This document shows, one piece after another, positions 49,601 through 62,120 of a stretch of 64,000 nucleotides of DNA. The stretch lies in contig OZ234497.1 in the NCBI GenBank assembly GCA_965153455.1, positions 11,408,001 to 11,472,000 of the forward strand. The letters run 5' to 3'. Every line of letters begins with the position of its first letter. Within the stretch, counting starts at the first letter, position 1. The notes under the pieces were generated by a model. The model was given only the letters and a program-made list of their open reading frames with translations. It searched no databases and had not been told where the DNA came from. The translations under genes were made by a program, and so were the position numbers. This stretch comes from Sphagnum compactum (Eukaryota; Bryophyta; Sphagnopsida; Sphagnales).

Positions 49601-52139
49601 TTGATGAAAAGCCAACCACATGCCACCACATCCAGAAAGACATCCCAAATATACATGATTTTATTAGTGGAATACTTTGTTATAATTTTCCTTGTTTTCT
49701 AAAGGTCCAAACAACATATTCTTGTGAAACTAACATTTGTAATGGATGATGTGTATCAATTTCCTAATAGCTCATAAAACATTTGAAAAAGCCAAAAATA
49801 CTAAGTGTCTTGTGCAATTTGCAATGCAAGCCCATTTTGTTATAGCATGTTAATAATGACTTTCTTAGTGTCATATTAAGGTTTTGCTTCAAACTTGATT
49901 GACCTTCCAAATCATGAAGTTCAAAAGGTTGGGACCTTTTTGAATGTCACAAATATAATAAATTTACAAAATGCATTTGGACGTTTTATGTTCATTAGAT
50001 TCATTTCAAATTTAGCAAAATATTAGAATGATATAAAAAAATATTATTATGTAAATGCATCACATATTTTCAACATTGACTTAATTTATTAAAGGTTAAA
50101 ATATTTCAAAATGACCTTACCACTTGAGCCCACAACTTTGCCTTGTTCACCTTGGCATAACAAGGCACACATATGCAAATAATTGCTCCAAACTTTTCTC
50201 AATGTTTACAAGGGAGGCTACAAGAAAATGTTAGTAAAGGAAATGATGGTAAACCATATGTATGGAATGTGTCATGCATAATGAATTAGTGCACTTCATC
50301 GAGGGGTTTTATTTTGATCTCTATGTTACAAATAAGGATGATGTCAATGTGTTATGCACAAGCACAAGTGCTTGGTTTCTCAAAGGGAAACCCCTAGGCA
50401 CAATGATATTCTTTACTTGTTTTCTAAAATTCAAACAACAATTGATAACTTAAGCTTATTTGTTACAAGTAATGTAAATCATATGGTTGCAAAAACATCA
50501 TTGTTTGGGCCCTTAAATCCTTAATTGAAGGGTTCATGAATCATGATCACTCTCATTACATAGTCAGGGGTTCAAAACTAGCAATTGGATCCTTACTTGG
50601 AAAGGTCTATATAATTATTCAAAAGCTTTTGGAATAAAGGATTTAGATGGTCCTCTTTCATTTATTTAATGATCAAATGAGTTTCATGAAGAAAGGTGCA
50701 TCATTGACAATATATACTTTGCCCAATAAGCACCGGTACAATGGCTATTGGAAATATTATATATCATAGAACTTGGGCAGCTTCAGCAATTTTCTACCAA
50801 ATAATTAATTTAGTCTAGAATTTTTTGTTCAATAGCTACCTTTTTAATTCTAAAAGTTTCAGCATATATGTAATATATCTAATAAATTCATTAGCATTTG
50901 AAAGATATTTCAGTGTGTTAATGGTCAAATGGATGTAAAGTAACTAAGTTGGTCAAGCAAGACCTTGGTTCAAAACTAGCTAGCAACTTGAATGTGCTTT
51001 TGAAAATTTCAATAGAAAGGGCTGAATTTTTTCTGAATATTTCAGTAAAGTTGAAAATAATTTAATTTAAGCCTGAAGCTACCCAAGTACTACTGTAATA
51101 AGATTGTCTAACTAGGTATTGGATTTTGGAAAAATCATTTAATAGAATTGATTAGATTTTATTTTTCTTAACTCTAAGAATCCTTAGATTTGAAAATTAA
51201 ATGGATTTCAACCTTGTAAATTTTTATGACTTCTTCAATGAAGTTGATTGGGATGTGGGTGATGTTTTTTCATCGTTTAGGTCTCTATGCCAAGGTAAAT
51301 ACCAGTGCTAGCTAGTGCTAGCTTTTAAACAAAACCTTCAATTTGCCTTCAATTGTTTTTTTATGTGAGCATAATCATTAGTTCCAATTTTGATTATGAT
51401 GATTGAACTTTTTGCAAAATAAATCAAAGATACCATTCAATGTTTCAAAAGCTATGACAAACTTTCATTTTAACATACCTTTCATTTTTGGGCTATGTCA
51501 ACATTACCCAATGCATGTTACCATCCATTTTGAAACTAGCATGGTATTCTTAATCTATTTTGTTACTTGCACAAATGCCATAAAACATCACAAGCATTTT
51601 GATCAATAGCTTTGGTCCTTTTGATAATCATCCCCAAACATAGCATTATGATAGCAAAAATAGAGGTGAAAATTAGATACATGGTAACAACCCAAATTTG
51701 TTATCAAACTTTAAAATGAAAAAAAAACATGATTTATACACATGCTTAATGCATACCCAATCTAGGTCCAACATGGCAAGGTAGTAATAAACTTTCCAAA
51801 AACTAAAGGCATTGCAAAAGCCTTCGCATTTTGCAAGATTACCTCTATTCAATCTTTACAAGTTTATATTCTAAAATTATTAAAATAGTTGCAAAACCAT
51901 ACTCAACAACACAATACCACCCATGCCTGCAACAACATAAAGAAAAAAACAAAAAAATCACTTGCTTGCAAAATTATTGAATGCATGAATTCTTGGTTAT
52001 GTAGAAAAGTTAGGAAAAACCAATGATTGTCAATTGATGTTATGCATCTTCAAAGTAGCCCTTTTTTTTCAATTATGGTTTTCTTCTCATCAATGATGTT
52101 TTCTTCATGAGGAAAAAAATCTAACAATGAAGAGTCATG
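46601..52139. other. Gene-free DNA
   Basis: No gene was recognised. 46750-46930 is GC-richer with CAGCTAGCTAGCTG near 46801. 47340-47480 has long T and A runs. From 48.6 kb it is AT-rich with only short chance open frames. GGTTCAAAACTAGC near 50564 and 50968 could be tRNA-derived SINE remnants but is too weak to call. Confidence 0.5.
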
Positions 52140-53630
52140 GCTTCCCTTAGACCATTCAGAATCATTGTTAAGCTAATTTTTGGTAGTCATCACAAGGCAA
52201 TATAAATTCTCACTTCCAAGTTTGGATTGATGAAAACTTGTGATTACACTTCCAATGTTGAAGGTTCCTTATGTCTTGATTTGAAACCACACAATCTCGA
52301 ACACTTGGCTGGCAAAAAAAACCACGTTTGGGAATTGAGTTCCATGTCCTACCCGCCATGCAAGTGGGTTTTCACATTCTTTAACACTCACATGCCAACA
52401 ATTAAAAAGTTGTAACTCATTTTTCAAAGTAGAAAATATCACATGTTCATTAAAAACTTGCTACCTAAAGAAGTCATCTTCATCCAAGTTGGCTACATGT
52501 TCTATTGGTGCATTCACAAGATTAAAGTGACAGTACACTTGCAACAACAAGGGTAGAATGATGTTTTGATCACATTTTTTCATAGTTTCTTTTGCCACTA
52601 CATCATTCCCCACAAATTCACGCAAAACTTTTATGCTTTTGAATTGAGGGCCTAGCATGATAATTACTAACATGCTATGAGCTCTTGCAAGAAGGTAAAT
52701 AGTAGCAAAAGCAAGAAACAACCTAATCCCACACCCTGAGCTTGAAATAAACCAATTCCAACTAAAAATCACCTTGAATGAAGGATGGATTCTCATATTG
52801 GATTTCTTGCAAATTTCCATTTTCCTAGTGGTGCTAAGGAAAAAGCAAATACTAGGGCATCAAATAATAGTAAATAATGTCAAGATTGATTAAGCACACA
52901 TTGTTTAACCACTAGCATCGAGGTTTCACTGATTGTCTTTGCTATTGCCCAAGTTTTATAAATAGGCACTTTTAAAGATCAATGAACAACAACCTACCAC
53001 CCATAACATATTGAAACAACATCCATATATTGTAAAGTCTAGAAAAGTATCACATGCGAAGCAAAGCATGTTTCCAGATGTTTTCACAAGTGTTTTAAGT
53101 TTCTTAGTAGGAAAACCAACGCATATGCATGCCTTTTTCCATTCTTGCAAGCCCTTAGCAAACTTTTTTGTGCAAGTGATGGTTTTCTGTAAGACAATTT
53201 GTGTTTCCTTCAAGTGGATCTTGATGAAGCCACTACATAGTTTAGAATTGTCTATGGCATATTGTGTTGCTTTAGACATAACATGCACAAAACAAGAGCC
53301 AATGAAAGGAGTGGCAGGTTTCAAAGGAAAAAAAAACTTACCACTAATGATAAAACCATGATGAAGGATGCTAGGTTGGACCCCTCATCCTTGATGTCGG
53401 CAATGATTTTGTCTATCGAACCAAAGGAACCCATTAGAACATGTGATTCACTTGTTCAACCATGCTAACACTTGTGGTATTCTAAATTTCAAAAAGTTTA
53501 ACTATTACATGAACCAAATGCCAATGCATGATCAATAAAACTAACTACCATGGCAAATGTATCAAACCTTGACCATGACATTCAAAAGTCAAAGGATGCA
53601 ATGCATGTGATACAAGATGTCAAGGCTAAA
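52140..53630 (-). pseudogene. Decayed hAT-family transposase
   Basis: Read on the minus strand across several stops and frameshifts, the order matches plant hAT-like transposases. At about 53625-53540 is an RNase H-like core piece (FDTFAMVVSFID). At about 53430-53380 is IDKIIADIKDEGS, and at 53320-53110 GSCFVHVMSKATQYAIDNSK and a KKLKTLVKT tail. At 52700-52560 is MLGPQFKSIKVLREFVG (family MLDPRFKSLK) with an IPLLLQVY-like segment, and at about 52500-52460 a DEDDFF acid patch. At 52370-52150 is the C-terminal dimerisation region (QFPNVVFFASQVF, then SENLYCLVMTTKN). In the family this enzyme cuts and pastes the element. Many lesions mean it cannot be active. Terminal inverted repeats and an 8-bp target duplication were not found. 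Confidence 0.8.
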
Positions 53631-55469
53631 AAAAAATGGTTTGCCATTGTTTTTGCAAGGTTTGAGGCATGACATCCTTAATAATCTAATGATGAAAAGG
53701 AAAAACAACTTTGGGATTTTGATGTATAATTATGTGCCTCAACCAATGGTTTTCAACATAAGACAATGGCCTATGACCTTAAGCAATGTAAAGTGCAAGA
53801 TCACCCACGAATGCCAATTGAATAGGATAATTCTTCAAATATGGGATCTTACTCCCAAAAAATCTTGTTATTGGAGAAGGAGGCGTACCTTTTTATTTTC
53901 TTGTGTTTTTGCCATTCTTCAGCAGCTTCAAGAGCTTATTCTTGTTGCTCTAGATATGCTACCCATCTCTTGCATTCGTCAACATGGTCTCGTTGCACAT
54001 GCTTACTCAAAACACTTGTCCCATTTCCTTGTTGTAAATAACAAGTCAATTGGAGCTTTTGACCCCATCAAGTCCATTCACATCAATTTGTCTTAGGTAA
54101 CATAAAATGCAATGTAGTTGCTAGGGGTTACATTTTGTAACATCACCACCATTGTGCACAACAAATAATGACCAAAACCCATAAATGCAATTATGGGGTT
54201 GCCACTTAACACAGTTAGCTATTAAAGTTGGTGAAAACGGTAGCTATGTTGCACCCTATTCATGATTAGATGCTTGTTTTGAACCTTTTTCAATAAAACT
54301 TAAATCATTATGTCCAATGGACATGTTGTCTAAAAAGGAAACAAGCTTATTTACAAATGTTGAAGCCATGCATCTACAAAACAAAAGACAAAAATGAAAA
54401 ATTATAAAATAAATGCAAAGACATTATAAACAAATATTTGTTCAAATATGAAATTTCTTGAAAGTGAAATTAAATACTGATTTTTTTTGGTAATGAAATT
54501 TTTACATTATCTAAAAGATATTTTTAAAAAATATATCTTGTTAGAAATTCCCTAATTTTTGGGAGGAAATCACTAAATTTTATTAATTTTTTAAAAACAT
54601 TGCCAAAATGTGCTAGAAATATGGAAAGATGCTTAAGGTTTTCTATTTTCATATTTGGAATATTATTTTTTATGGATGATTTACTTGAACAACATCACTA
54701 GACTTAAGGAAAAAATTCACCAAAATCAACTATGAATTTCAAAGAATAAAAATGACCTTGAGACTAAAAAATAGGGGATTCACTTGGTATTGTTAAAGCA
54801 CATGGGTGTATGCAACTTGATTTCAACAACATATTGTGTGAAGGGTTAAGGTTTAAAAGAAATGAAAGGGGTTGTTCACACAATACAGAAGTGTGTGAAT
54901 ATCTACAACTGACATAAACTTGTCTTAGGTGAACAAACACATTATAATGATTTTACACACAAAAATTTTCCAACTTCCAAATTGTGTGTCTTTTACTCCA
55001 AAACATAGGGACATTCACATGCTTAGTTTTGCAACATTCCATGAAGACCAAAAACCCATGCTAGTTTTGCAACAAATTCAAGAAATAATACAAGTTACAA
55101 AACTATTAAGTTAAAAAAAAAAACAAAAAACAAAGGGGAAGTCTAACCCACAATGGGGCATGGAAAAAGATGGCTCAAAGAAGTTTCAAGTAGCCATCAC
55201 CATCAGAGGTCATTTGGAATGGGTTATGAAAGCCAAGCCACGAAAGGGTGTTGCAAAATAATGATAAAAAAAAAGACTACAAAACCCTAAACCTTGTGAT
55301 CCAACAATACACCTCAACGAATCAATGCATGTTGAATTTTTTTCAATGGCAAGATCATCAGTCTTATTCAAACTTCAATTTTGGTTAAAGGAAGAATTGG
55401 CGATCTAATTGCCTTGATACTTAAATCGAACTTGAGACTAAATCCAAACCCAAACCCAGAACTAACCAA
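53631..55469. other. AT-rich gene-free DNA
   Basis: The 159-codon plus-strand frame at 53617-54096 has no recognisable domain; its start lies antisense to the upstream end of the hAT relic. The rest may include the unrecognised 5' part of that element. No gene called. Confidence 0.45.
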
Positions 55470-55900
55470 CATTGGTAAATACCATTGTTGGGCAATTTTT
55501 ATTTTTGTGAAAAAAACTATAATTTTGGCTTTTAATAAATAAATTAAAATGGTTTTGATTTTGGTTCTAATTCCCCATAAATGGCATGGGGAATCTAGTT
55601 ATGGGTCTAATTTTTCCAAAACAAAAATCGTTCTAGTGCTAATTTTGAAAATCAAACTTGGATTTGGTTCAATTCTAGGTCACCTAGATTCCAAACCAAT
55701 GGTTAACTATCAATTAGCCCCACATTTTAAACTTTTTTTTTTCAAAATAAAATTCTTCAAAAGCTATAGTTATAGTTTTAATTATGGATCAACATAAATA
55801 ACATTAGAAGTTGGTTCTTATTCTAATTCTTACTCCATTTTCATTTAAAAACTAATTCCAAAAATCAAACTCAATTTTAGTTCAATTTTTCTAACCAAAA
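55470..55900 (+). repeat. Dispersed repeat family A, copy 2
   Basis: Shares GGTTTTGATTTTGGTTCTAATTCC, a GGGGAATCTAGTTATGGG block and TTTTTCCAAAACA with 12350-12700, in the same order and strand, with substantial divergence. No protein seen. Confidence 0.5.
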
Positions 55901-57199
55901 TTGAAACCAACTAGTTGCTCAACATTTGTAACTACAAGGTGTAACCTCTAGATTCAGTGCCTTGTGAGATTGTTAAAGAGGGAAAAGGTTACCATAATTA
56001 CTATAGCAATAGAACAAGTTTAAGTACTTAGTTGCCTAGGTCGGGTTGACTTGCCAACCACTTCCCTTTGATCTAGGAGGTGTTGTCATAGTAATAGACG
56101 GCTAGGTGAAAATGGAGACATTGGAGGAGAAGAAAAAGATGTGGGCTTAGGTATAAAGGTAGCCACTTATATAGTAAGTGGCTTACTACCTAAAACAAAG
56201 TGATTTTGGGGGAGAGGAGAGAGGTTTTTATGTTCTTGAAATAGAACTTGGAAATGTGTATGTGATAGACTAGGAAGAATTATGTGTGGAAATTAGTAGG
56301 TTGTGGTTCTAGTAGCTTTGAACAATGTGTGTTTGGATTGAGAAATGCAAAGTATATCATACAAGATGTGTGAAATTAGAGTGCCTTTACTATATGTGTG
56401 ATTGTTTGACATGGCAATAATCTTAAGTAACTTCGATTTGGGGCTTGGAGTTTTGAATCTTCGTCATTGTAATGTTAGTTATTTTTACTTCCTTTAAATT
56501 TGTTATAGTAGTTCGATTGGATTATTGTTTGTTATAGTGGGTTCCTAGTTCCTACCCCAAGTCCTCCCAATATCGTAGATCTTGTCCTCTTAAAGTTCAT
56601 CTCCAATATATCTATATATTGCTTGTTAGTTCCAATAGTCCCCCTACTATTGACTAAGTTTTGGCACTTATTGAAGAAATGTAAAGTAAACTATATCAAA
56701 AGATATTGTAAGACTATTATGAAAAAGAAAACAAAAAAGGTAGCCATAAAATGATGATTAGTAACTAATTACAAACCATACAAAAGAGTTAAGGAGGATA
56801 ATTATTGCCCAAGAAATTTATCTACCAAATCAAAGAATCATGAAGTGTTCCAAAAGTTTTGATTTTCAAGTTAATGAACTATTTGATGATTCAAAAGCCT
56901 AGGTTTGTCTTTAAATTTTGACACCCCTCATTATACCCAACTTATTATTCTCCTTCAACTCAATTGAATTTCAAGGTTTTATGTTTTAAACTCCTAAAAA
57001 TGGTTCAAAATAATATGGGTCCAGCTTCATCATCGTGAGCATGTGGCTCCTTCCAAAGTTCCAACATACCACCATGAATTATAATGCAAGCACTCACCAC
57101 TAATAGAAACAATTTGAAAATTTCAAATGTGAATACTTGTTTAATCTATATTCTCTTTCTTTATGATGCTGCTTGGGCTTTAAACTCTTAGTTTAGGGG
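55901..57199. other. AT-rich gene-free DNA
   Basis: Nothing recognisable; it may include the 3' end or LTR of the copia relic that follows, but no LTR boundary was found. Confidence 0.45.
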
Positions 57200-58330
57200 T
57201 TTTGTAAATATGTTAACTGCTCACTCTCTAGTGGGTAAATGCATTAGGTCTATTTTTTTAGGTCTTAAACCTTTTCATGAATATAATGATAATATGTCTT
57301 GGTATGTTTGGTTCAGCATGAAAGTCCATGTTTTTAGTTATCTTAATGTTGCTATAAATATCACATAAATATGTAACTCCGAATTCTAGAAGAAGACTTT
57401 GCAACCAAGTTCTTTCCTTGGTTCCTCAAAAAACACCTAGTTCTTGCTTCAATAGAAGAAAAAACCACTATAGGTTGTTTCCTATAACACCATGTCACAA
57501 CAAACATTTCCTATTCTTTGTTCAACCAAACGACTATATAATCTACAAATCTTTTTACATATTTGAAAATCTATTTCGCTACTTCAAGATGGGTTTGTTT
57601 AGGCCTTGATGTGGATATGTTGATTATTCTAGTTGCAAAAGCTATATTTGGACAAATATTTGTCAAGTTAATAAAAGTCCTACCATTTGGCAATACAAAG
57701 TATTATCCACCTTTGGTGATCTCGTATATGTTAGAACTTTTGTTCATTCATAATTTTTTTTTATGGATTACATTTAGCCAATCCAAATTTATTGTATGTT
57801 TTCTAGATATACTAACATTATGTGATGTAAATTTCGATGAGTAGGTGAATGAACTCAATAACAAAATATAGATTCAAAAGTTCTCAATATGTCATTCCTT
57901 CATGAGTTGAGTTTTGAGCCATTATATATTATTGGTATGATTGTACGTTGTAAGTAGGAAATCATCCATGTGTAAAATGAGAACGGCTTGTCTATCATCT
58001 CCATTGAGGAAACAAATATTGTAATGTGCATTAGTTAACAAAAACCTTGAAGTTTGAAGTAAACATCTATTTTGGTCTACTAGGTTCTCTTGGGGCTTGT
58101 TTCAACCCACATAATGCTTAAAATAAATCTACGTACTTCAAGTATGTATATCATTTTTCTTGACAAAACCATCAAGTTGTGTCATATAGACTTCTTCTAG
58201 AAGCTCTCCATTATATGAAAATAAATTCAACATCTACATGATAATAAATCAATTCCTTGTTTGCTACAAATGTTATGACATTTAATTGATGCGCACTTCA
58301 CAATAGGTGCAAATGTGTCATTTTAATAAA
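57200..58330 (-). pseudogene. Decayed Ty1/copia reverse transcriptase and RNase H
   Basis: Minus-strand reading with stops and frameshifts gives copia pol landmarks in order. At about 58316-58296 is TFAPIVK (family TFAPV), and at about 58250-58170 YNGELLEEVYMTQLDGF, the NGxLxEEVYMxQPxGF block. At about 57985-57961 is LILHMDD, a variant of the catalytic YVDD. At about 57480-57440 is RKQPIVVFSSIEA (family KKQPxVALSSTEAEY, RNase H), and at about 57365-57310 a CD..ITKNMDFHAEPN segment (family CDNxSAxxLxxNPxFHxRxKHI). The two aspartates remain at the active site, but the frame is disrupted. Gag, protease and integrase parts and LTRs were not identified. Confidence 0.75.
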
Positions 58331-58512
58331 AACCTTCTCATTTAAAGCCCATAGAGGGAATGTTACTCCACAAAAGTAGAAAATACGTGAGTAAAAATAT
58401 AAGGTGCAATATATTGGTTGTTGGGTAAAAATTATTAGTTGATTAATTCAAAAAGAAAGTTATGTATATTTTGAAAATAAAATTATAATAATATAAGATA
58501 CGTGTAAATCTC

Positions 58513-58541
58513 TAATAATAATAATAATAATAATGATAATA
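58513..58541 (+). repeat. TAA microsatellite
   Basis: Seven perfect TAA units followed by TGATAATAA. Confidence 0.9.
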
Positions 58542-59892
58542 AATTATTTTTTAAAAATAGCATGTGCGTTAAAAATTTAAGGTATTGGTTGTTAGTAGGC
58601 TCAATTTTTGTGAAATAATGTTTTGACTAATTTGTGACTAATAAAAGTTTGTAAATTGTAGATTTTTTTCATTTCAATTACATTCCATGGGTAAAAGCAT
58701 GATAAAATAGCCCAAAAAGTAACTATGCTATGTAAAAACTAGGGGTCTCCAAATAAAAAGTTTAAATAGGTGAATTTGTGAAAATAATATCATTTTTTGG
58801 TACATTTTTTCTTAAGTATTATTGGCATTGCTTTCAAAAGCTAAATTGATATAATTATGTTTTTCCAATGCACTTGTAAGTACTTGAATTGGACCTTTCC
58901 TTTTTGACATTTTGAAAAGTAGATTTTAAGTACTTGAAACCATACGAAATGTTTTTGCAAATAATTTTAATTTTTTTTCCCGATGTTCAATATTGATGTG
59001 GTGAACATTTTTTTTCCTTTTCTTTGGTCAATGGAGTTTGTTCATAATTAAATTCATCCCCAAACATCAAAACTAACATAATATTTGGGTATACTTTTGG
59101 GGTACTTTTCCAAGTCCAAATGATATAGTACAATTTTTTTTGAAAAAATAGAGGGAAGTTAAAGATGCTAATGAAAAAATCTAGAGGTTTCATTTGATTT
59201 GAGATGTTAGAAAGTTAGAATTTTTGAAAACTATTTTTAAAAAATTTACAAGTAGAAAACAAGGTAACAAGTAGGGTCAAAATATTTTGCTTGCACATGG
59301 TTTCATTTTTGCTTTCAATTCCAAACTTTTCTAGCTCCAAATTTTCTAAAACTAATTTTTTTGATTAATATAAGATATTGAAATTGGATGCCAAAAAATA
59401 AGAAGTTCAACGAGTTCCTATGTTTGGTTTTGATGGACGGAGTCCATTTAAGACTACGTATATGGCTTCAAAGTAAATGCAAGGTATGGTGACTCACTTT
59501 TAGCATCACACTAAGGAATTTTGTAAAATTTGATGTGTTTACATGGACATAGAAACATATAGAGCCTAACAGTTCTCAATTGATTATTGTTTTAAATTGT
59601 CAACTTGATTATGAAAACATTTATAAAATTTCTTTTTGAAAATAACACATTCATGGTTAGTAATGGACTTTTGAAATCTGAATTAGTTTTTTTATTATAA
59701 ATTTTTTCAATTGAGGAATTGATGTTGATTTTCAATCCAAATGATTGTTACTGACTAAGTATATATTAAGAAATGAAACTAAAAAATCGAATCCAAAATC
59801 CTTTTCTAAAAAGCCTTAGCCAAAGAAAACTTATGAACCTTTGAAAGGTCAAAATTGGACCTTATTTTCAAGAGTGCTTTTAGAATGGAGTA

Positions 59893-59916
59893 TGTGTGTG
59901 TGTGTGTGTGTGTGTG
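59893..59916 (+). repeat. (TG)12 microsatellite
   Basis: Twelve uninterrupted TG units. Confidence 0.95.
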
Positions 59917-60316
59917 TTTTCAAAAACATTATGCCTAAAACACATGTTCTCAAATCTCTAGTTGGAGTTTGAACTTTCTAGGACTTTAAAAATACATTTG
60001 ACATCAGTGACTTTTGATATAAATCTTGAGCTAAGTTTGAGAGTGTTCATAAGTGAGTGAATACTTAATAATAAAAAAATATATTTAATAAATTTAAAAA
60101 AAATAACAACCATGTCCGTTGAAACAATTTTTATAAACTCATCAAGAGTGTTGTGTTTGCCTAAAATGAGCCACCGTATAATGCATACACTCTTCATTAG
60201 TTTCTTCACTTCTCTAGATGACTTATGTTGTAATGGCTGGTTCCAAACTGCTGAAAGTATAGTGTCTCCTGTAAGAGTTAGTTGTCCTGAATTGCTCCTT
60301 TTGAATTCTAAAGTAT

Positions 60317-60416
60317 CCGGCAAAGCAGCAGAGCACAGCTTTGCCAAAAGAACTTTGGCTTGGGCTTGAGTGAAAGCTCTTTTGGCAAAGCTGTGCTCTG
60401 CAGCTGCCTTACTCGG
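60317..60416. repeat. Near-perfect inverted repeat, miRNA-like hairpin
   Basis: 60328-60351 and 60378-60401 are exact reverse complements (24 bp, GCAGAGCACAGC.. against ..GCTGTGCTCTGC). Pairing continues inward with CTTT/AAAG (60353-60356 with 60373-60376) to a loop of about 16 nt, and outward with small bulges toward 60317 and 60416. The size, loop and pairing resemble a plant microRNA precursor or a young inverted-duplication locus; the arms match no microRNA I can name. The inner ends also resemble hAT-type termini (CAGAG..CTCTG), so a tiny MITE is an alternative, but no 8-bp duplication flanks it. The hairpin is certain; its function is not known. Confidence 0.9.
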
Positions 60417-61247
60417 CCCCTTCTTCTGGTAATGCCCTGATCCTATTACCCTGCACTGAAAGGATTGAATTCTCATGGACTCTATTTTCCAAACCTCAAA
60501 TCTGATTTACTTTAGAACTTCTGTGCACAAAGCAGTTCATGATTTGTGTGGCAAACTGTTGGTACATGATTAAACATGGCCATTTACACAACACTTAGAT
60601 GTCCAACACTAGTTAGAACCTAGCACTTGAGACTTCAGTTCAAAAAGTTCAAAAGGTCAGCTTGTTGCTTGACTTGGTGAGGAGGACTCAAGCTTTATTG
60701 CAAAATCAAGATGGAAACAGTCATTAAGTTCAAATTGATCTTGGTTTGAAAGAAAACAAAATCAAATCATTTCAGGATTTTAGCCTATCCTGGGTGGTCT
60801 ACCTAACCATAAATGGGCCAAATGCTGTGAGGCTGTGTTAGTTGCAGATTTTGTTCAATTTAGTTTGGGAAAACTATAATTTAAGCTAAATTCATTTGTA
60901 CTGAAACAGACAATTAAAGTCAGCTTTCAAAGTTTGGCCTAGGCTTAGAAGGGGATCGAATTTTCCATTGAAATTCCAAGGATCAAATGGAGAATTTAAC
61001 TAAAATGAAATGTGATTGTCCACAATGTAGAAGCCGAATTGATGGGGGTTGGTCCCTTGTAGATATTGGCATTCAGACAATATTGTTGGGAAAGGCCTTT
61101 CTAGTTTTTGTTGGGGGCATTTGAAAGGGCATCGCTTGTTTAAAAACTACAAATTTTGCTGAAAAATGTCGGATTTTGCTATATGGCTATACTCTACAAG
61201 GACTAGTGGTGAGACCTTGATCGAACCCCACAATGATCAGTGAAGCA
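60417..61247. other. Gene-free DNA
   Basis: Balanced composition but no recognisable gene or bounded repeat. The minus-strand frame at 59958-60476 is kept open mainly by the hairpin arms and is not credited. Confidence 0.5.
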
Positions 61248-61250
61248 TAA

Positions 61251-61573
61251 GAGCATCTCCAGCTGGGTGCCATTTGCTTCCTCTACCAATGTTTATCACA
61301 TCTATGGAATTCCATTCATTGTTTTTCTCTCCCTACCCATAATCATGAAAAACAAGATGCTACTAGGTCGGACAATGTTTAAATGCAGCAATTTGGGCCA
61401 ATCGTTATAGCTGCTGGCCAATGGAAACCAATCATTTTGGTGTCCCCTAACTCTTTCAGCCATGCAACAATGTGATCATTTTGCAAGCCAAACCCAAACA
61501 CTAGCTGAGAAGCATCACATTCTGACAAAGCTTTATCCAGATTTCATTGTACAATGCCATTCTGGAGCTGCTC
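61251..61573. mobile_element. MITE, 323 bp, with TAA target duplication
   Basis: The 5' end GAGCATCTCCAGC and the reverse complement of the 3' end, GAGCAGCTCCAGA, match at 11 of 13 bases. The element is flanked by TAA at 61248-61250 and 61574-61576. A three-base TAA/TTA duplication is the signature of PIF/Harbinger (Tourist-like) elements. It has no open frame of note, so it would depend on a transposase encoded elsewhere. A possible relative lies at 32905-33246. Confidence 0.7.
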
Positions 61574-61576
61574 TAA

Positions 61577-61930
61577 GGTATCTACTATCTACTTAGTATA
61601 ATGTGAACCGCATGGTGGTTGTGAAAATTAATGAAACTAATAAATGTAATTCACAGTTAGACATTGTGTAAGCAGTTTGTGTCAGGTTTTGGCTGACATT
61701 TGTAGTAGATTAAACACGACAATTCGTCCCAGTTCAAAGTACAAGGAGATACATCTTCAACCAAGCTTGTGTGAGAGTTCACAAGAATGAGGATTCCAAT
61801 CAAACAAATGTCCACTCACTTACTTCAAGCAAACATTAAGACTCAATGAACTGATGCCATCTAGCATTTGCCCTAACTTCAAATGCAGCTTTGTTCAGAC
61901 ACAGTGGACACTACTGATGAGGCAAGCAAA
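61577..61930. other. Gene-free DNA
   Basis: Nothing recognisable. Confidence 0.45.
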
Positions 61931-62120
61931 GAACAACCAAAGGGCCTCACATTTTTTCAGGGGCAATGGGAACAATTGAATTAGATTGTATAGGTAATCT
62001 GGTAAACTTCAAGAACAACTACCTTGAGACACAATAAACATTCTTTATGCACAACCAAAGAACCTCTCAGATTTTGAATGGCAATGGAAACAATCTATGT
62101 AATTAGTTTAGCAAACTTGG
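61931..62120 (+). repeat. Diverged direct repeat, period about 118 bp
   Basis: ACAACCAAAGGGCCTC..GGCAATGGGAACAATT (61933-62008) recurs as ACAACCAAAGAACCTC..GGCAATGGAAACAATC (62051-62120). Confidence 0.75.

Larger units (their letters stand above)
58331..60316. other. AT-rich gene-free DNA with microsatellites
   Basis: Contains a TAA trinucleotide run (58513-58541) and (TG)12 (59893-59916). Otherwise low-complexity with no gene. Confidence 0.5.

Noticed and set aside
50919-50990. tRNA-like SINE fragments (GGTTCAAAACTAGC near 50564 and 50968)
   Set aside because: Only a B-box-like motif is present; no convincing A box, tail or target duplication.
53617-54096. 159-codon plus-strand open frame
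   Set aside because: No domain; it starts antisense to the hAT relic and extends into unannotated decayed DNA.
59958-60476. 172-codon minus-strand open frame over the hairpin
   Set aside because: The part with balanced composition is the inverted repeat itself; the rest is AT-rich and shows no domain.
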